Shown: positions 1 through 8,224, numbered from the stretch's first letter. The stretch is 64,000 nt of DNA from Hymenobacter psychrotolerans DSM 18569 (GCF_900142395.1 NZ_FRAS01000012.1:1-64000); one strand, 5' to 3'. Notes: generated from the sequence alone by a model not told the origin. Made by a program: numbers and translations.

Positions 1-336
1 GAGGCCGATATCACCGGGCTCAAAGCACTGGATCCGCAAGTGCCGGAAGGCAGCGTCTTGTATGCCGATGCCGCCTACACCGACTACGCGCTGGAAGAGG
101 CCTGGTTCGAAGCCGAGCAGGTGGCGCTAACGGTAGACCGTCGCAAGAACAGCAAACGAGCCCATGAGCCGTGGCAAAACTTTCTGATTCAGCACTTTCG
201 CAAAGGCATCGAAACGACCATCCGCCAGATTACCGAGCAGTTCCCCAAGTCTATTCATGCCGTGACAGCGCAGGGATTCGCCCTCAAACTGCTGCTGTTC
301 ATCTTCACCCACACCCTCGCTCAACTAGGCGCATAG
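1..336 (+). CDS. IS982-family transposase, C-terminal fragment
   Basis: The frame is open from the first base, so the N-terminus lies outside the window; 111 codons plus stop remain. The segment YADAAYTDYALEEAW, a basic stretch (DRRKNSKRA), then RKGIETTIRQITEQF and GFALKLLLFIFTHTLAQLG follow the C-terminal half of IS982-type DDE transposases, in which the glutamate of the R-x-x-IET motif is the third catalytic acid. The protein would cut and join the element ends. The sequence GCAACTTGGGTTA just after the stop may be the right inverted repeat of the element, but the left end is not available to compare. Family assignment is fairly secure; whether the copy is complete cannot be judged. Confidence 0.8.
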   Translation, partial: EADITGLKALDPQVPEGSVLYADAAYTDYALEEAWFEAEQVALTVDRRKNSKRAHEPWQNFLIQHFRKGIETTIRQITEQFPKSIHAVTAQGFALKLLLFIFTHTLAQLGA

Positions 337-351
337 ACCGCAACTTGGGTT

Positions 352-465
352 AAAAAGTGACAGGTGACAGGTGACAGGCAGTGAAAGGACACAAGGTCCA
401 CGTCATTACTTGTCACCTGTCACTTTTTACCATTCACTATTTACCTCATCACCATTCACTTCATT
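352..465. repeat. Heptamer-repeat hairpin (GTGACAG type)
   Basis: Three exact tandem copies of GTGACAG (358-378) face an arm at 409-430 (TTGTCAC, CTGTCAC, TTTTTAC). Degenerate 7-mers such as CATTCAC and TATTTAC follow up to about 465. The arms can pair into a long stem. The unit resembles the short tandemly repeated repetitive (STRR) heptamers described in cyanobacteria, though the origin here is unknown. It lies directly between the IS right end and the 3' end of the next gene, and could act as a transcription stop for both. Confidence 0.7.
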
Positions 466-952
466 ACCGATAATGGTCGAAGATGGGCAAGTGGCTGAAC
501 TTGACGGCCAGCAGCGTGAAGGCGGCGCCCCAGAAGGCAGCACTCCAGAGCATGTGCACCACAATGCGCCAGCGCGGCACGTGCAACTGCGTAGCAATAA
601 CAGCTCCTCCGATGGGGCTGAACAGAATCGGGGTCAGGAAGGCAATGCCGGCCATGCCGAAACGCCGGAAAATGCCCACAATACGACGGCTCTTGCGGCT
701 GAACAACGGTTTGCCTTTTTCCTCACGCTTGCGGCGCTGGTGCAGCGCCCACATCTTGCCCACGCTCGAAATCAGCAGCACGGTCGTCATCATACCCGCC
801 ACCGACAGCACCCAGATCAGGCCCATCGGCAGCCCGGCCGCTATGCCGGCAATGGGCGCGGCCACGAACTTGAACATGCCCAGCAGAAAGACAGACGCGT
901 ATTTGAGGAGTTGAGGCAGCACGATTGACAACAGCGGGGGTGGAAACGGCAA
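464..952 (-). CDS. Small integral membrane protein, function unknown
   Basis: 162 residues. Hydrophobic segments near residues 8-30, 30-60 and 95-155 suggest about four membrane helices, separated by a very basic cytoplasmic loop (HQRRKREEKGKPLFSRKSRR, about 71-90). The segment GIAFLTPILFSPIGGAVIA, followed by PRWRIVVHMLWSAAFWG, is reminiscent of small multidrug-export or DedA-like loops, but I cannot place it in a named family. It reads convergently with the IS remnant and its stop overlaps the edge of the heptamer hairpin. There is no clear operon partner; upp is 95 bp upstream in the same direction. Confidence 0.7.
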   Translation of the reverse strand: MPFPPPLLSIVLPQLLKYASVFLLGMFKFVAAPIAGIAAGLPMGLIWVLSVAGMMTTVLLISSVGKMWALHQRRKREEKGKPLFSRKSRRIVGIFRRFGMAGIAFLTPILFSPIGGAVIATQLHVPRWRIVVHMLWSAAFWGAAFTLLAVKFSHLPIFDHYR

Positions 953-1047
953 CAGGGTGGTGCCTAAAATTACGAAAACCCAGCGGCCAGCCAGATGCTC
1001 AGATAAGGCTGGCCCACTTAAATGCGTTCCAAACCGAGGTGCGGGTG

Positions 1048-1740
1048 CTACAGCTTACTCCCGTACGACAGGTCGCCGGCGTCGCCGAGGCCGGGCACGA
1101 TGTAGGCCTGCTCGTTGAGCTTTTCGTCGATGGCGGCCACCCAGAGCGTGGCTTCCGGAATTTCGCGCGTAACGTGGGCCACACCTTCCGGCGAGGCAAT
1201 AACGGCGGCAATGTGCACCTGCCGCGGCATCCCGAAGCGCAGCATGGCCCGGTAGGTCTGCACCAGGGATTTGCCGGAGGCCAGCATCGGGTCCACCAGA
1301 ATCAGCACCCGCTCATCCAGGCTCGGGGCCGACAGATAATCGACCTGCACCTGCACCTGCGACGTGCCCTCGATGCGGTAGGCGGCCACAAACGCACTCG
1401 GCGACTGGTCGAAGTAGTTGAGAAAGCCCTGGTGAAACGGGAGGCCGGCACGCAACACCGTCGCCAGCACCGGAAAATCGTGCAGATGCAGGCTCCGCGA
1501 TTCACCCAGCGGCGTTTTCACCGTTTTTTCCACGTAGCTGAGTTGGGAGCTGATGCGGTAGGCAATGATTTCGCCGAGGCGCTGCAGGTTGCGGCGGAAG
1601 CGCAGCGAGTCGCGCTGCACATCTACGTCGCGCAGCTCGGCGAGGAAGTGGTTGGCTACCGAAGGCTCGGCGCATACAACCTGCACGCGGCTTTCGGGAG
1701 CGGCGGCAGAGGTAGTGGAGGAGGAAGTCAGCGCATCCAT
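1048..1740 (-). CDS. upp: Uracil phosphoribosyltransferase
   Basis: 230 residues; converts uracil and PRPP to UMP in pyrimidine salvage. The PRPP loop DPMLASGKS (about 150-158) and the C-terminal uracil-binding segment GLGDAGDLSYG (217-227) are intact. VLRAGLPFHQGF (about 95-106) is the usual N-terminal substrate region. It runs about 20 residues longer at the N-terminus than typical Upp, with a low-complexity serine/alanine stretch. The start codon lies 13 bp inside the end of the upstream acyltransferase gene, so the two are probably cotranscribed. Only the coupling to a FemAB-like gene is unusual. Confidence 0.95.
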   Translation of the reverse strand: MDALTSSSTTSAAAPESRVQVVCAEPSVANHFLAELRDVDVQRDSLRFRRNLQRLGEIIAYRISSQLSYVEKTVKTPLGESRSLHLHDFPVLATVLRAGLPFHQGFLNYFDQSPSAFVAAYRIEGTSQVQVQVDYLSAPSLDERVLILVDPMLASGKSLVQTYRAMLRFGMPRQVHIAAVIASPEGVAHVTREIPEATLWVAAIDEKLNEQAYIVPGLGDAGDLSYGSKL

Positions 1741-2669
1741 TGCAGAAACCAGGGGCGTTGGGTGAAGGAAAGGGCCGCGTAGGGTACGGGCGTGGCCCCG
1801 AAATTGGCAAAAAAACGGGCAATAGACGGTATCATCCCGCCTTCGAAGTCGAGAACCAGCCCCACCGTGCCCGCGTGCTGCCGGATAGCGTGGTCGAGGA
1901 GCAGCAACGGGGCCCCGGCTTTTTTGCCCGCCGGTGAGGCTGCCGCGAACAGATAAATCAGCCTGGTGCGGAACAACACAAATAGCGCCCCAGCCAGCAG
2001 CTCGCCGGTTTCGGGCTGGCGCACTTCCAGCGGCAGCGCCTGCCCATGCTGCTCCAGCGCGGCATATAAGTTGCGCAGCTGCTCGTAATGCTTGTCTTTG
2101 AGGCCGGCCGCCTCGCCGCTGTGCTGCCGGAACAGCGCCAGCAACTCATCCAGGGAAGTCAGCGGCTCCACCCTGAGCGGTACGGCTGCCTGGGCATTCA
2201 GGCGCAGGCGGCGGCGGTAGTCGGCCGCAAAACCGGCGTGCAGGGTGGCGTAGCTGGGGGCCAGTGGCAGCTGGTAAGTAATCCGCGCGGCCAGTCCGTA
2301 CCCAGCCGGCGCGGCGGCCAGCTCCTGCCCGGTGTGCAGCTGCAGATAGAGGCGGGCGTAGCGGCGGCGCGGCAGCACCAGAAAATCCAGCAGTTCGGTG
2401 TGGCGGCTAGCGGCCGTGGTCAGCAGGCCCAGCTGCTGCGTGAACGGCGGCTGCTGCACCTCGCGGCCCCAGGGCCGGCGCTGCACGGGCAGCGGCAGCA
2501 CCGCCCGGTACTCGCCCGGCGCACCGGGCTCCACCACGGCATCCCAGCGGCCGGCCGTGGCGGCCAGCCACCAGCTTTGCGCGTAGGGCACCACCTGCCG
2601 GGCCTGCGCCACGCAGGCATCCCAGGCAGCCAGATCAAGTTGATGATGACGGAGCAGCAGCAATAACAT
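1728..2669 (-). CDS. BioF2/FemAB-like acyltransferase (GNAT fold)
   Basis: 313 residues with no signal peptide. The N-terminal segment WDACVAQARQVVPYAQSWWLAAT, DYRRRLRLNAQ in the middle, and a C-terminal GLVLDFEGGMIPSIARFFANFGA match the layout of the GNAT-like (BioF2/FemAB) proteins common in Bacteroidota. In these the DFEGS-like loop followed by FK-FG closes the acyl site; here it reads DFEGGMIPSIARFFANFG. The substrate is unknown; relatives transfer aminoacyl or acyl groups in cell-envelope synthesis. The start is backed by TACCTTTA only 4 nt upstream, implying a leaderless message. It overlaps upp by 13 bp. Confidence 0.75.
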   Translation of the reverse strand: MLLLLLRHHQLDLAAWDACVAQARQVVPYAQSWWLAATAGRWDAVVEPGAPGEYRAVLPLPVQRRPWGREVQQPPFTQQLGLLTTAASRHTELLDFLVLPRRRYARLYLQLHTGQELAAAPAGYGLAARITYQLPLAPSYATLHAGFAADYRRRLRLNAQAAVPLRVEPLTSLDELLALFRQHSGEAAGLKDKHYEQLRNLYAALEQHGQALPLEVRQPETGELLAGALFVLFRTRLIYLFAAASPAGKKAGAPLLLLDHAIRQHAGTVGLVLDFEGGMIPSIARFFANFGATPVPYAALSFTQRPWFLQWMR

Positions 2670-2673
2670 GGGC

Positions 2674-2681
2674 TAAAGGTA
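2674..2681 (-). promoter_or_regulatory. TAnnTTTG-like promoter box, leaderless
   Basis: Reads TACCTTTA on the minus strand, four bases before the ATG at 2669. In Bacteroidota the box is centred near -7, so transcription should begin at or next to the start codon. The last base deviates from the consensus G. Confidence 0.5.
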
Positions 2682-2713
2682 CGGGGACGGCAGTGCAGGA
2701 CGCATATTCCGGC

Positions 2714-2990
2714 CCGGCAGCGCCGCCCGCCGCCCCCAAACTCTCCTCTGTAGCACCCGGAGCCGCCGCCCTACCTCCCGAACCGGCTGCTGCCCCACCC
2801 GAAGTCCCGCCCCTGGCACCCGAAGCTCTTCTGGCCGCTCCCGAAGCCGCGCCGCTAGCTCCAGAAACCGTTTCCGTAGGTCCCGAAGCCGTTTCCACTA
2901 GCTATTTAGGTGCTTCGGGCATGACACAGACTGTTTGGGGGCAGTAGGGCAGATTTCGGGCATAACAGGGACTGTTCCGGGTGGGGCGGG
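2714..2990. repeat. 21-bp-period repeat array 1 (direct half plus inverted half)
   Basis: A CCCGAAGC-type core recurs at 2735, 2756, 2777, 2798, 2819, 2840, 2861 and 2882, each step exactly 21 bp; bases between the cores are degenerate. The array then flips strand: TTCGGGC at 2914 and 2955, with weaker copies near 2935 and 2976. The distance from the last direct core (2882-2887) to the first inverted core (2914-2919) is 26 bp, the same as in array 2. The frame stays open because 21 is a multiple of 3, but conservation sits in one DNA core, not in a convincing protein. It lies between divergent genes. Confidence 0.85.
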
Positions 2991-3002
2991 GCTTGGGGGG
3001 CG

Positions 3003-3130
3003 GCAGCCACCCGATCCGACGGCGGTAGCCGTCCGACCGGGTGGCTTCGTGCTGACGTAGGCACGGTGTCGTTTGGGCGGCGCGGGCGGCGACCGGTCGG
3101 ACGGCTGGCTCCAGCGGACCGGGGCGAGCC
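3003..3130. repeat. GC-rich imperfect palindrome (GACCGGTCGGACG family), copy 1
   Basis: The left arm around 3013-3043 contains CCGTCCGACCGGGTGG and the right arm at 3090-3124 contains GACCGGTCGGACGGCTGG followed by GCGGACCGGGGC. The same right-arm words occur in the palindrome at 22111-22222, so this is a dispersed element. It sits between array 1 and the promoter of the Wzi/RemB-like gene. Confidence 0.6.
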
Positions 3131-3158
3131 CGGAAGGGCGAGTGTTGCGCCAACTGCG

Positions 3159-3166
3159 TAGGTTTG
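3159..3166 (+). promoter_or_regulatory. TAnnTTTG promoter box of the Wzi/RemB-like gene
   Basis: TAGGTTTG lies 39 bp before the chosen ATG at 3206. A TTG about 15 bp further upstream could be part of the -33 element. Confidence 0.55.
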
Positions 3167-3205
3167 CGACCCTGCCGCTGGTTTTGCGTATGCGGCCTTA
3201 TCCTT

Positions 3206-5062
3206 ATGAAAAAAATTCTCCTCCCGCTGGCGCTGAGTGCGTTGCTAGGTAGCACTGCTTTCGGGCAGAGCATGTCGCTGAAATTCGACGGGCCGGTGCC
3301 GCCGCCTGCGCCTGAATCCGGCGAGCCGGCCATTTCGCCGGACTATACGCAGGGCACCACTATGGTGCCGCTCGATGCCGACGTGTACCGCCTGATTGAC
3401 CGATACGCCATCCTCTACGGCACCGATTCCATCTATCAGCTGCACACCTCAGTTCGGCCCTACCCGCGCGCCGCCGTGGCCCGGCTGGCCGAGCGGATGC
3501 TGGCCGATAGCGCGAATCTGTCGGCGGAGGACCGGTTCAACGCCGAGTATCTGCTGCGCGACAACTGGAACTACTCTTCCCGCGCCACGGCCCCCAACCA
3601 GCGCGCCCAGCCGATAGTGAAGCATTTCTACAAGCGCAAGTCGGACCTCTACAGCGTTTCGACGCCCGACTTTACGCTGCGCGTGAATCCGGTACTGGGT
3701 TTGAGCCTGGGCAACTCCGACGGCTCGAAGAGCTACGCGTTTCTGAACACGCGCGGCGTGCAGCTGGAAGGCACCATCGATAAGCGACTGGGCTTCTACA
3801 CCTTCCTGGCCGACAACCAGATGGCCGTGCCCGAGTACATCGAGCAGCGCATTGGGCGGGACCTGGCCGTGCCGCACGAGGGCTTCTGGAAACCGTTTAA
3901 GAACACGCCCGGCCAGTACGATTTTCTGTCGGCGCGGGGCTACCTCACGTATGCGGCCGGCCGCCACGTCAACATCCAGCTGGGCCACGACCGGAACCAG
4001 ATTGGCAACGGCTACCGCAGCCTGATTTTGTCGGATTACTCGGCGCCTTACCTGTTTCTGAAGCTGAACACGCGCATCTGGAAGTTCAACTACCAGAACC
4101 TGTTTGCGCAGCTGGTGTCCGATGCGCCCAACGTGGATGCCTCCTACGAGCGGAAGTATCTGGCCATGCACCACCTCAGCTTCGATGTGCTGCCCAACCT
4201 GAACGTGGGCGTGTTTGAAAGCGTGGTGTACAGCGGCTACTCCAGCACCGTAGACACGATACTCGTGACGCAGGGCGGCCGGCAGCAGCAGGTGGTGCGC
4301 CCCCGCCGCCGCGGCTTCGAGCTGCAGTATCTCAATCCCATCATCTTCTACCGCGCCGTGGAGCAGGGCATCGGCTCCGAGGACAACGCACTGCTGGGCC
4401 TGGATTTCAAGTGGAACATCAGGCAGCGGGTGCAGCTGTACGGGCAGGTGATTCTGGACGAGTTTGTGCTGAGCCAGATCCGGAGCGGCAACGGCTGGTG
4501 GGCCAACAAGCAGGGCGTGCAGCTGGGCGCCAAATACGTGAACGTGGCCGGCATCCGCACCCTCGATGTGCAGGGCGAGTTCAACTACATCCGCCCCTAC
4601 CTCTACCAGCACGAAGACAAGTACCGCAACTACCAGCACTACCAGCAGCCGCTGGCTCACCCGATGGGCGCCAACCTCTGGGAGCTGATTGGCATTGTGA
4701 GCTACCAGCCGCTGCCTCGCCTGAACGTGGTGGCCAAGGGCTTCTACGTGAAGCAGGGCCTCGACCCGGCCGGGGAAAACTACGGCTCCAACCCCAATTT
4801 GCCCTATACCAACCGCCCCCTCGGCCCCGACGGCCAGATCCGGCAGTACGATTTCCGCGTCGGCGACGGGGCTACCTCCTACCTGTTTCACGGCGACTTC
4901 ACGGCCAGCTGGCAGGCGGCGCACAACCTCTGGCTTGATGGTAAGCTGATTGTGCGCCACCGCACCCTCGACCAGCCGGTTTCCTACGCCACCGCCGGCA
5001 CCAGCGCCCTGGCCTCGGTGGGTCTGCGCTGGAACATCGCCCAGCGCCTGCACGAGTTATAA
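3206..5062 (+). CDS. Wzi/RemB-like outer-membrane beta-barrel protein
   Basis: 618 residues from the ATG followed by a lipophilic signal peptide (MKKILLPLALSALLGSTAFG); the longer frame start at 3164 falls on the promoter box and is rejected. The body has alternating amphipathic strands and the segments FLSARGYLTY, LGHDRNQIGNGYRSLILSDY and FLKLNTRIWKFNYQNLF. These are typical of the Bacteroidota proteins annotated as capsule assembly Wzi family or gliding protein RemB. The product is expected in the outer membrane, possibly holding surface polysaccharide. No polysaccharide genes lie beside it, so the role stays inferred. Confidence 0.7.
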   Translation: MKKILLPLALSALLGSTAFGQSMSLKFDGPVPPPAPESGEPAISPDYTQGTTMVPLDADVYRLIDRYAILYGTDSIYQLHTSVRPYPRAAVARLAERMLADSANLSAEDRFNAEYLLRDNWNYSSRATAPNQRAQPIVKHFYKRKSDLYSVSTPDFTLRVNPVLGLSLGNSDGSKSYAFLNTRGVQLEGTIDKRLGFYTFLADNQMAVPEYIEQRIGRDLAVPHEGFWKPFKNTPGQYDFLSARGYLTYAAGRHVNIQLGHDRNQIGNGYRSLILSDYSAPYLFLKLNTRIWKFNYQNLFAQLVSDAPNVDASYERKYLAMHHLSFDVLPNLNVGVFESVVYSGYSSTVDTILVTQGGRQQQVVRPRRRGFELQYLNPIIFYRAVEQGIGSEDNALLGLDFKWNIRQRVQLYGQVILDEFVLSQIRSGNGWWANKQGVQLGAKYVNVAGIRTLDVQGEFNYIRPYLYQHEDKYRNYQHYQQPLAHPMGANLWELIGIVSYQPLPRLNVVAKGFYVKQGLDPAGENYGSNPNLPYTNRPLGPDGQIRQYDFRVGDGATSYLFHGDFTASWQAAHNLWLDGKLIVRHRTLDQPVSYATAGTSALASVGLRWNIAQRLHEL

Positions 5063-5082
5063 GCCGAGCCACAATCCAGAAC

Positions 5083-5177
5083 GTCATTCCGAGCGAAGCC
5101 GAGGAATCTCGCGTGCTGACGCAAGAATAGTAATCCAGCGTCAGCACGCGAGATGCTTCGGCTTCGCTCAGCATGAC
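5083..5177. repeat. Dispersed palindrome (GTCATGCTGAGCGAAGCC family), copy 1
   Basis: The right arm reads GAGATGCTTCGGCTTCGCTC then AGCATGAC. The left arm is the inverse with a few changes (GTCATTCCGAGCGAAGCCGA). The inner part, GCGTGCTGACGC with GCGTCAGCACGC, also pairs, so nearly all 95 bp can fold. A second copy with the same outer arms is at 47421-47511. Elements of this look are common between genes in many bacteria. It lies just after the stop of the Wzi/RemB-like gene. Confidence 0.8.
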
Positions 5178-5214
5178 GTTCCTGTGTATCGTTTTATCTC
5201 CCCTACCATTACCC

Positions 5215-5574
5215 ATGCGCCACGAGCCCGAAGCGTTGCTGTTGTACCGGCCCGTCAATCAGCAGGAGCTGGATTTGATTGCGGCGTCGGGGTGGCTGCG
5301 GTTTCCGCCGCGCTTACCGGAGCAGCCCATCTTCTATCCGGTGCTGCATGAGGACCACGCCGCCCGCATTGCCCGCAACTGGAACGTGCCCTACTACGGC
5401 GTAGGCTACGTGCTGCGCTTTGCCATAGACGCCGATTATGCCGATACATTCCCGGTGCAGAACGTGGGGCTGCCCGGGCACAACGAGCTGTGGGTACCGG
5501 CCGAGGAGCTGGCAGAATTCAACCGCCACATCATCGGCCAGATTGAGGTAGTTTCAGTTTTCAAGGCCGGGTAG
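5215..5574 (+). CDS. Small ADP-ribosylation/crystallin J1-like protein
   Basis: 119 residues. The start is placed at 5215 (MRHEPEALLLYRPV) because the upstream start at 5173 lies inside the palindromic repeat. The pattern LYRPVNQQELDLIAASGW, FPPRLPEQPIFYPVL, ARIARNWNV and ELWVPAEELAEFNRHIIG fits a compact cytosolic family that databases usually label ADP-ribosylation/crystallin J1. That name is historical and gives no proven activity. No catalytic motif is evident. It is followed by the ABC exporter with its own promoter, so it is probably monocistronic. Confidence 0.65.
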   Translation: MRHEPEALLLYRPVNQQELDLIAASGWLRFPPRLPEQPIFYPVLHEDHAARIARNWNVPYYGVGYVLRFAIDADYADTFPVQNVGLPGHNELWVPAEELAEFNRHIIGQIEVVSVFKAG

Positions 5575-5623
5575 GCTATCCAGGCTCATGAAGCGGGCTT
5601 CCGTAGCGGCTGGCTGAATGCGC

Positions 5624-5631
5624 TACCTTTG
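5624..5631 (+). promoter_or_regulatory. TAnnTTTG promoter box of the ABC exporter
   Basis: TACCTTTG with nine bases to the ATG at 5641, giving an expected 5' leader of only a few bases. It rules out the alternative start at 5629, which would lie inside the box. Confidence 0.7.
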
Positions 5632-5640
5632 CGGCTACCC

Positions 5641-7482
5641 ATGAAGACCTACCTCCGCATTCTACAATACGCCCGGCCCTACGCCGACTTCCTGCCGCTG
5701 TACCTGCTGTACACCGTGCTGGGCATCTTCTTTGGCATTGGCAACCTCGCCCTGGTGATTCCGATGCTGAATGTGCTGTTTGAGACGACCAATAAGCTGC
5801 AGGCGCCGGAGCAGCTGCCCGCCTTCGCGCTTTCCCTCGACTACATCACGGGCACGTTCAACTACTTCTTCGCGCAGGTAATTGCGGAGCACGGCAAGCT
5901 CGGGGCGCTGCTGTTTGTGTGCCTGGTGCTGGTATCGTCGGTGTTTTTCAGCAACGTGTTCCGCTACCTGAGCCTGCGCATTGCGGCCCGCGTCCGGTCG
6001 CGCGTTATCCGCAACCTGCGCCGCCACCTCTACCACCGCGTGCTGAAGCTGCAGCTGGGCTACTTCTCCACCGGCCGCAAAGGCGACATGATGTCGCGCT
6101 TCACCAACGACGTGCAGGAAGTGGAAATTTCGGTGGTGAATACGCTGCAGGGCGTCATCCGCGACCCGCTTTACATCGTGGCCTATTTCGTGGTGCTGTT
6201 TTATATGTCCACGAAGCTCACGCTGTTTTCGCTGGTGTTGCTGCCGGTTTCGGGCGGCATTATTGCGGCGCTGGCCAAGCGGCTGCGCACCCAGGCCAAA
6301 ACCAGCCAGGGCACGCTGGGCTCCATGCTGTCGGTGATTGACGAAACGCTGGGCGGCATCCGCGTCATCAAGGCGTTTAATGCGCAGGAGTACATCACGG
6401 GCAAGTTTGAGGACCAGAACGACCTGTACGCCCGCACCTCGCGCCGCATCGACAACACCCGGGACCTGGCCTCGCCCTTCTCCGAGTTTGCCGGGGTGCT
6501 GGTAGTGGCCGGGCTGCTGTATTTCGGCGGCACGCTCATTCTGGGCGGTACTTCCGATTTGCAGGCGGCGGCGTTTATCACCTACATCATCATGTTTTCG
6601 CAGGTGCTGACGCCGGCCAAGTCGCTGTCGTCGTCGTTCGGCAACATTCAGCGCGGGCTGGTGGCCGGCGAGCGGGTGCTGAGCATCATCGACACCGAGC
6701 CGGTCATCCGCGACAAGCCCGACGCGAAGCTGCTCCCCGAGTTCCGGCAGCAGATTGAGCTGCGCAACCTGCAGTTTGCCTACGGCGAGGTGCCGGTGCT
6801 CCAGGACATCAATCTGGTTATCGAGAAGGGCAAAACTGTGGCGCTGGTAGGCCCCAGCGGTTCCGGCAAAAGCACCCTGGCCGACCTGCTGCCCCGCTTC
6901 TACGACCCCACCGGCGGCCAGATCCTCATCGACGGCCACGACGTGCGCGACTGCACCATTCATTCGGTGCGGGAGCAGATGGGCATCGTAACGCAGGAAA
7001 GCATTCTGTTCAACGACACCATCTTCAACAACATCCGCTTCAACACGCAGGCCACCGAGGCCGAGGTGATGGAAGCGGCCCGCATTGCCAACGCCCACGA
7101 CTTCATCATGGCCACGCCCGAAGGCTACCAGACGCTGATTGGCGACCGGGGCGGGCGGCTGTCGGGCGGGCAGCGGCAGCGCCTGAGCATTGCGCGCGCC
7201 ATTCTGCGCAATCCGCCCATCCTCATTCTCGACGAAGCCACCTCCGCCCTCGATACGGAAAGCGAAAAGCTGGTGCAGGAAGCCCTGACCCGCCTCATGC
7301 AGAGCCGCACCTCGCTGGTAATTGCGCACCGTCTCAGCACCGTGCAGCACGCCGACGAAATCATTGTGCTGAACGAAGGCCGCATTGCGGAGCGTGGCAC
7401 CCACGAGGAGTTGCTGCGCCAGCCCGGCGGCCTCTACCAGCGCCTGAGCCAGATGCAGGCCAGCAACGCCGCCCTGGCTTAA
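5641..7482 (+). CDS. ABC exporter, fused permease and ATPase (MsbA-like)
   Basis: 613 residues, the usual size of a half-transporter that works as a homodimer. The first ~330 residues form six membrane helices. The ATPase half shows Walker A GPSGSGKS (about 404-411), the signature LSGGQRQRLSIARA (about 507), Walker B ILILDEATSALD and the H-loop IAHRLSTV. MsbA-type exporters flip lipid A precursors or drugs across the inner membrane. The substrate cannot be read from the sequence, though gmhA downstream and the PagL-like gene at 13261 make a lipid A link conceivable. Confidence 0.9.
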   Translation: MKTYLRILQYARPYADFLPLYLLYTVLGIFFGIGNLALVIPMLNVLFETTNKLQAPEQLPAFALSLDYITGTFNYFFAQVIAEHGKLGALLFVCLVLVSSVFFSNVFRYLSLRIAARVRSRVIRNLRRHLYHRVLKLQLGYFSTGRKGDMMSRFTNDVQEVEISVVNTLQGVIRDPLYIVAYFVVLFYMSTKLTLFSLVLLPVSGGIIAALAKRLRTQAKTSQGTLGSMLSVIDETLGGIRVIKAFNAQEYITGKFEDQNDLYARTSRRIDNTRDLASPFSEFAGVLVVAGLLYFGGTLILGGTSDLQAAAFITYIIMFSQVLTPAKSLSSSFGNIQRGLVAGERVLSIIDTEPVIRDKPDAKLLPEFRQQIELRNLQFAYGEVPVLQDINLVIEKGKTVALVGPSGSGKSTLADLLPRFYDPTGGQILIDGHDVRDCTIHSVREQMGIVTQESILFNDTIFNNIRFNTQATEAEVMEAARIANAHDFIMATPEGYQTLIGDRGGRLSGGQRQRLSIARAILRNPPILILDEATSALDTESEKLVQEALTRLMQSRTSLVIAHRLSTVQHADEIIVLNEGRIAERGTHEELLRQPGGLYQRLSQMQASNAALA

Positions 7483-7566
7483 CAGCAGATTTGCCGGCCC
7501 GTTAGCTGCTTGTCCCGTTAGAGAGCTACTATTGAGGCCTCATTCACCCGTAGCTTACGTTATTCC

Positions 7567-7827
7567 ATGACTACTCCTGCCCCCAAAGTTCCGTGGTTTA
7601 AGTCGCAAGGGTTTTGGGCACTGGCTCTGCTGATGATTGGCCTGCGCTTCGGCTACAAGTACTGGAAGCAGGAGCAGCAGCCCGACTCAGCCACCCGCAT
7701 GGAGCAGCTAACGGAACGAAGTAAGGCACTGGAGGAGCAGATCCGGGCCAGCCAGGCCGGCAGCACCGCGCCCGTGGTAGTAGCAGATTCTGCCGTGCTG
7801 GCCGCCGATACGGCCGCCGCGCGCTAA
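7567..7827 (+). CDS. Small single-helix membrane protein, unknown
   Basis: 86 residues. One membrane segment (FWALALLMIGLRFGYKYW, about 16-33) is followed by a charged, coiled-coil-like stretch (MEQLTERSKALEEQIRAS) and an alanine-rich tail. No family recognised. The next small membrane gene follows after 13 bp in the same direction, suggesting a short operon with 7841 and perhaps 8306. All three share the layout of an N-terminal helix and a polar tail. Confidence 0.6.
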   Translation: MTTPAPKVPWFKSQGFWALALLMIGLRFGYKYWKQEQQPDSATRMEQLTERSKALEEQIRASQAGSTAPVVVADSAVLAADTAAAR

Positions 7828-7840
7828 CCCGCTTGGCTGT

Positions 7841-8224
7841 ATGGCTACTTCTCCTGATTCTACTGACTCTACGCGCCGCTGGGTAGCAACGCTCATTGTA
7901 GCGCTGCTGCTGGCGCAGGCCGGCCTGTGGGCCTGGCGCAAAATCAGGCCGCCGGAGCAGTCAGTCGCTCAGGCCGGGCTGCAGCACAAAATAGCCGCCA
8001 GCATGGCCTACGACACCGCCCTGCTACGCGCCGACTCGCTCCTGACCGCCGCCGATACCGTGGCAGCCTCCCGCCTGCTGGATTCGCTGAGCCGGCAGCC
8101 TACGGCCGGCCTGTTCCCGATTGAGCGCCAGAAGCTGCAGCAGCTGCAACAGCGGCTTTCCGGCGGGCGTCCCGTATCGGCAGCGGCACGGCGCGCGCGC
8201 AGCAGCGGAAGCCCGGCAGAATGA
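7841..8224 (+). CDS. Membrane-anchored hypothetical protein
   Basis: 127 residues with one helix near residues 14-33 (WVATLIVALLLAQAGLWAWRK). The following region is alanine- and aspartate-rich with helical heptad-like spacing (TALLRADSLLTAADTVAASRLLDSL), ending in a basic tail. I do not recognise a family. It is 13 bp downstream of the similar small gene at 7567 and is probably cotranscribed. Confidence 0.6.
   Translation: MATSPDSTDSTRRWVATLIVALLLAQAGLWAWRKIRPPEQSVAQAGLQHKIAASMAYDTALLRADSLLTAADTVAASRLLDSLSRQPTAGLFPIERQKLQQLQQRLSGGRPVSAAARRARSSGSPAE

Noticed and set aside
2693..2947. Open frame of 84 codons over array 1 with a 7-residue P-E-A pattern
   Set aside because: The 21-bp period keeps frames open automatically; no signal peptide or family, and the core flips strand within the array, which a coding repeat would not do.
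2714..2990. CRISPR array
   Set aside because: Unit length of 21 bp with degenerate sequence throughout and no constant repeat/variable spacer pattern; no cas genes in the window.
3164..3205. Longer N-terminus for the Wzi/RemB-like protein
   Set aside because: Would start inside the promoter box and precede a normal signal peptide.
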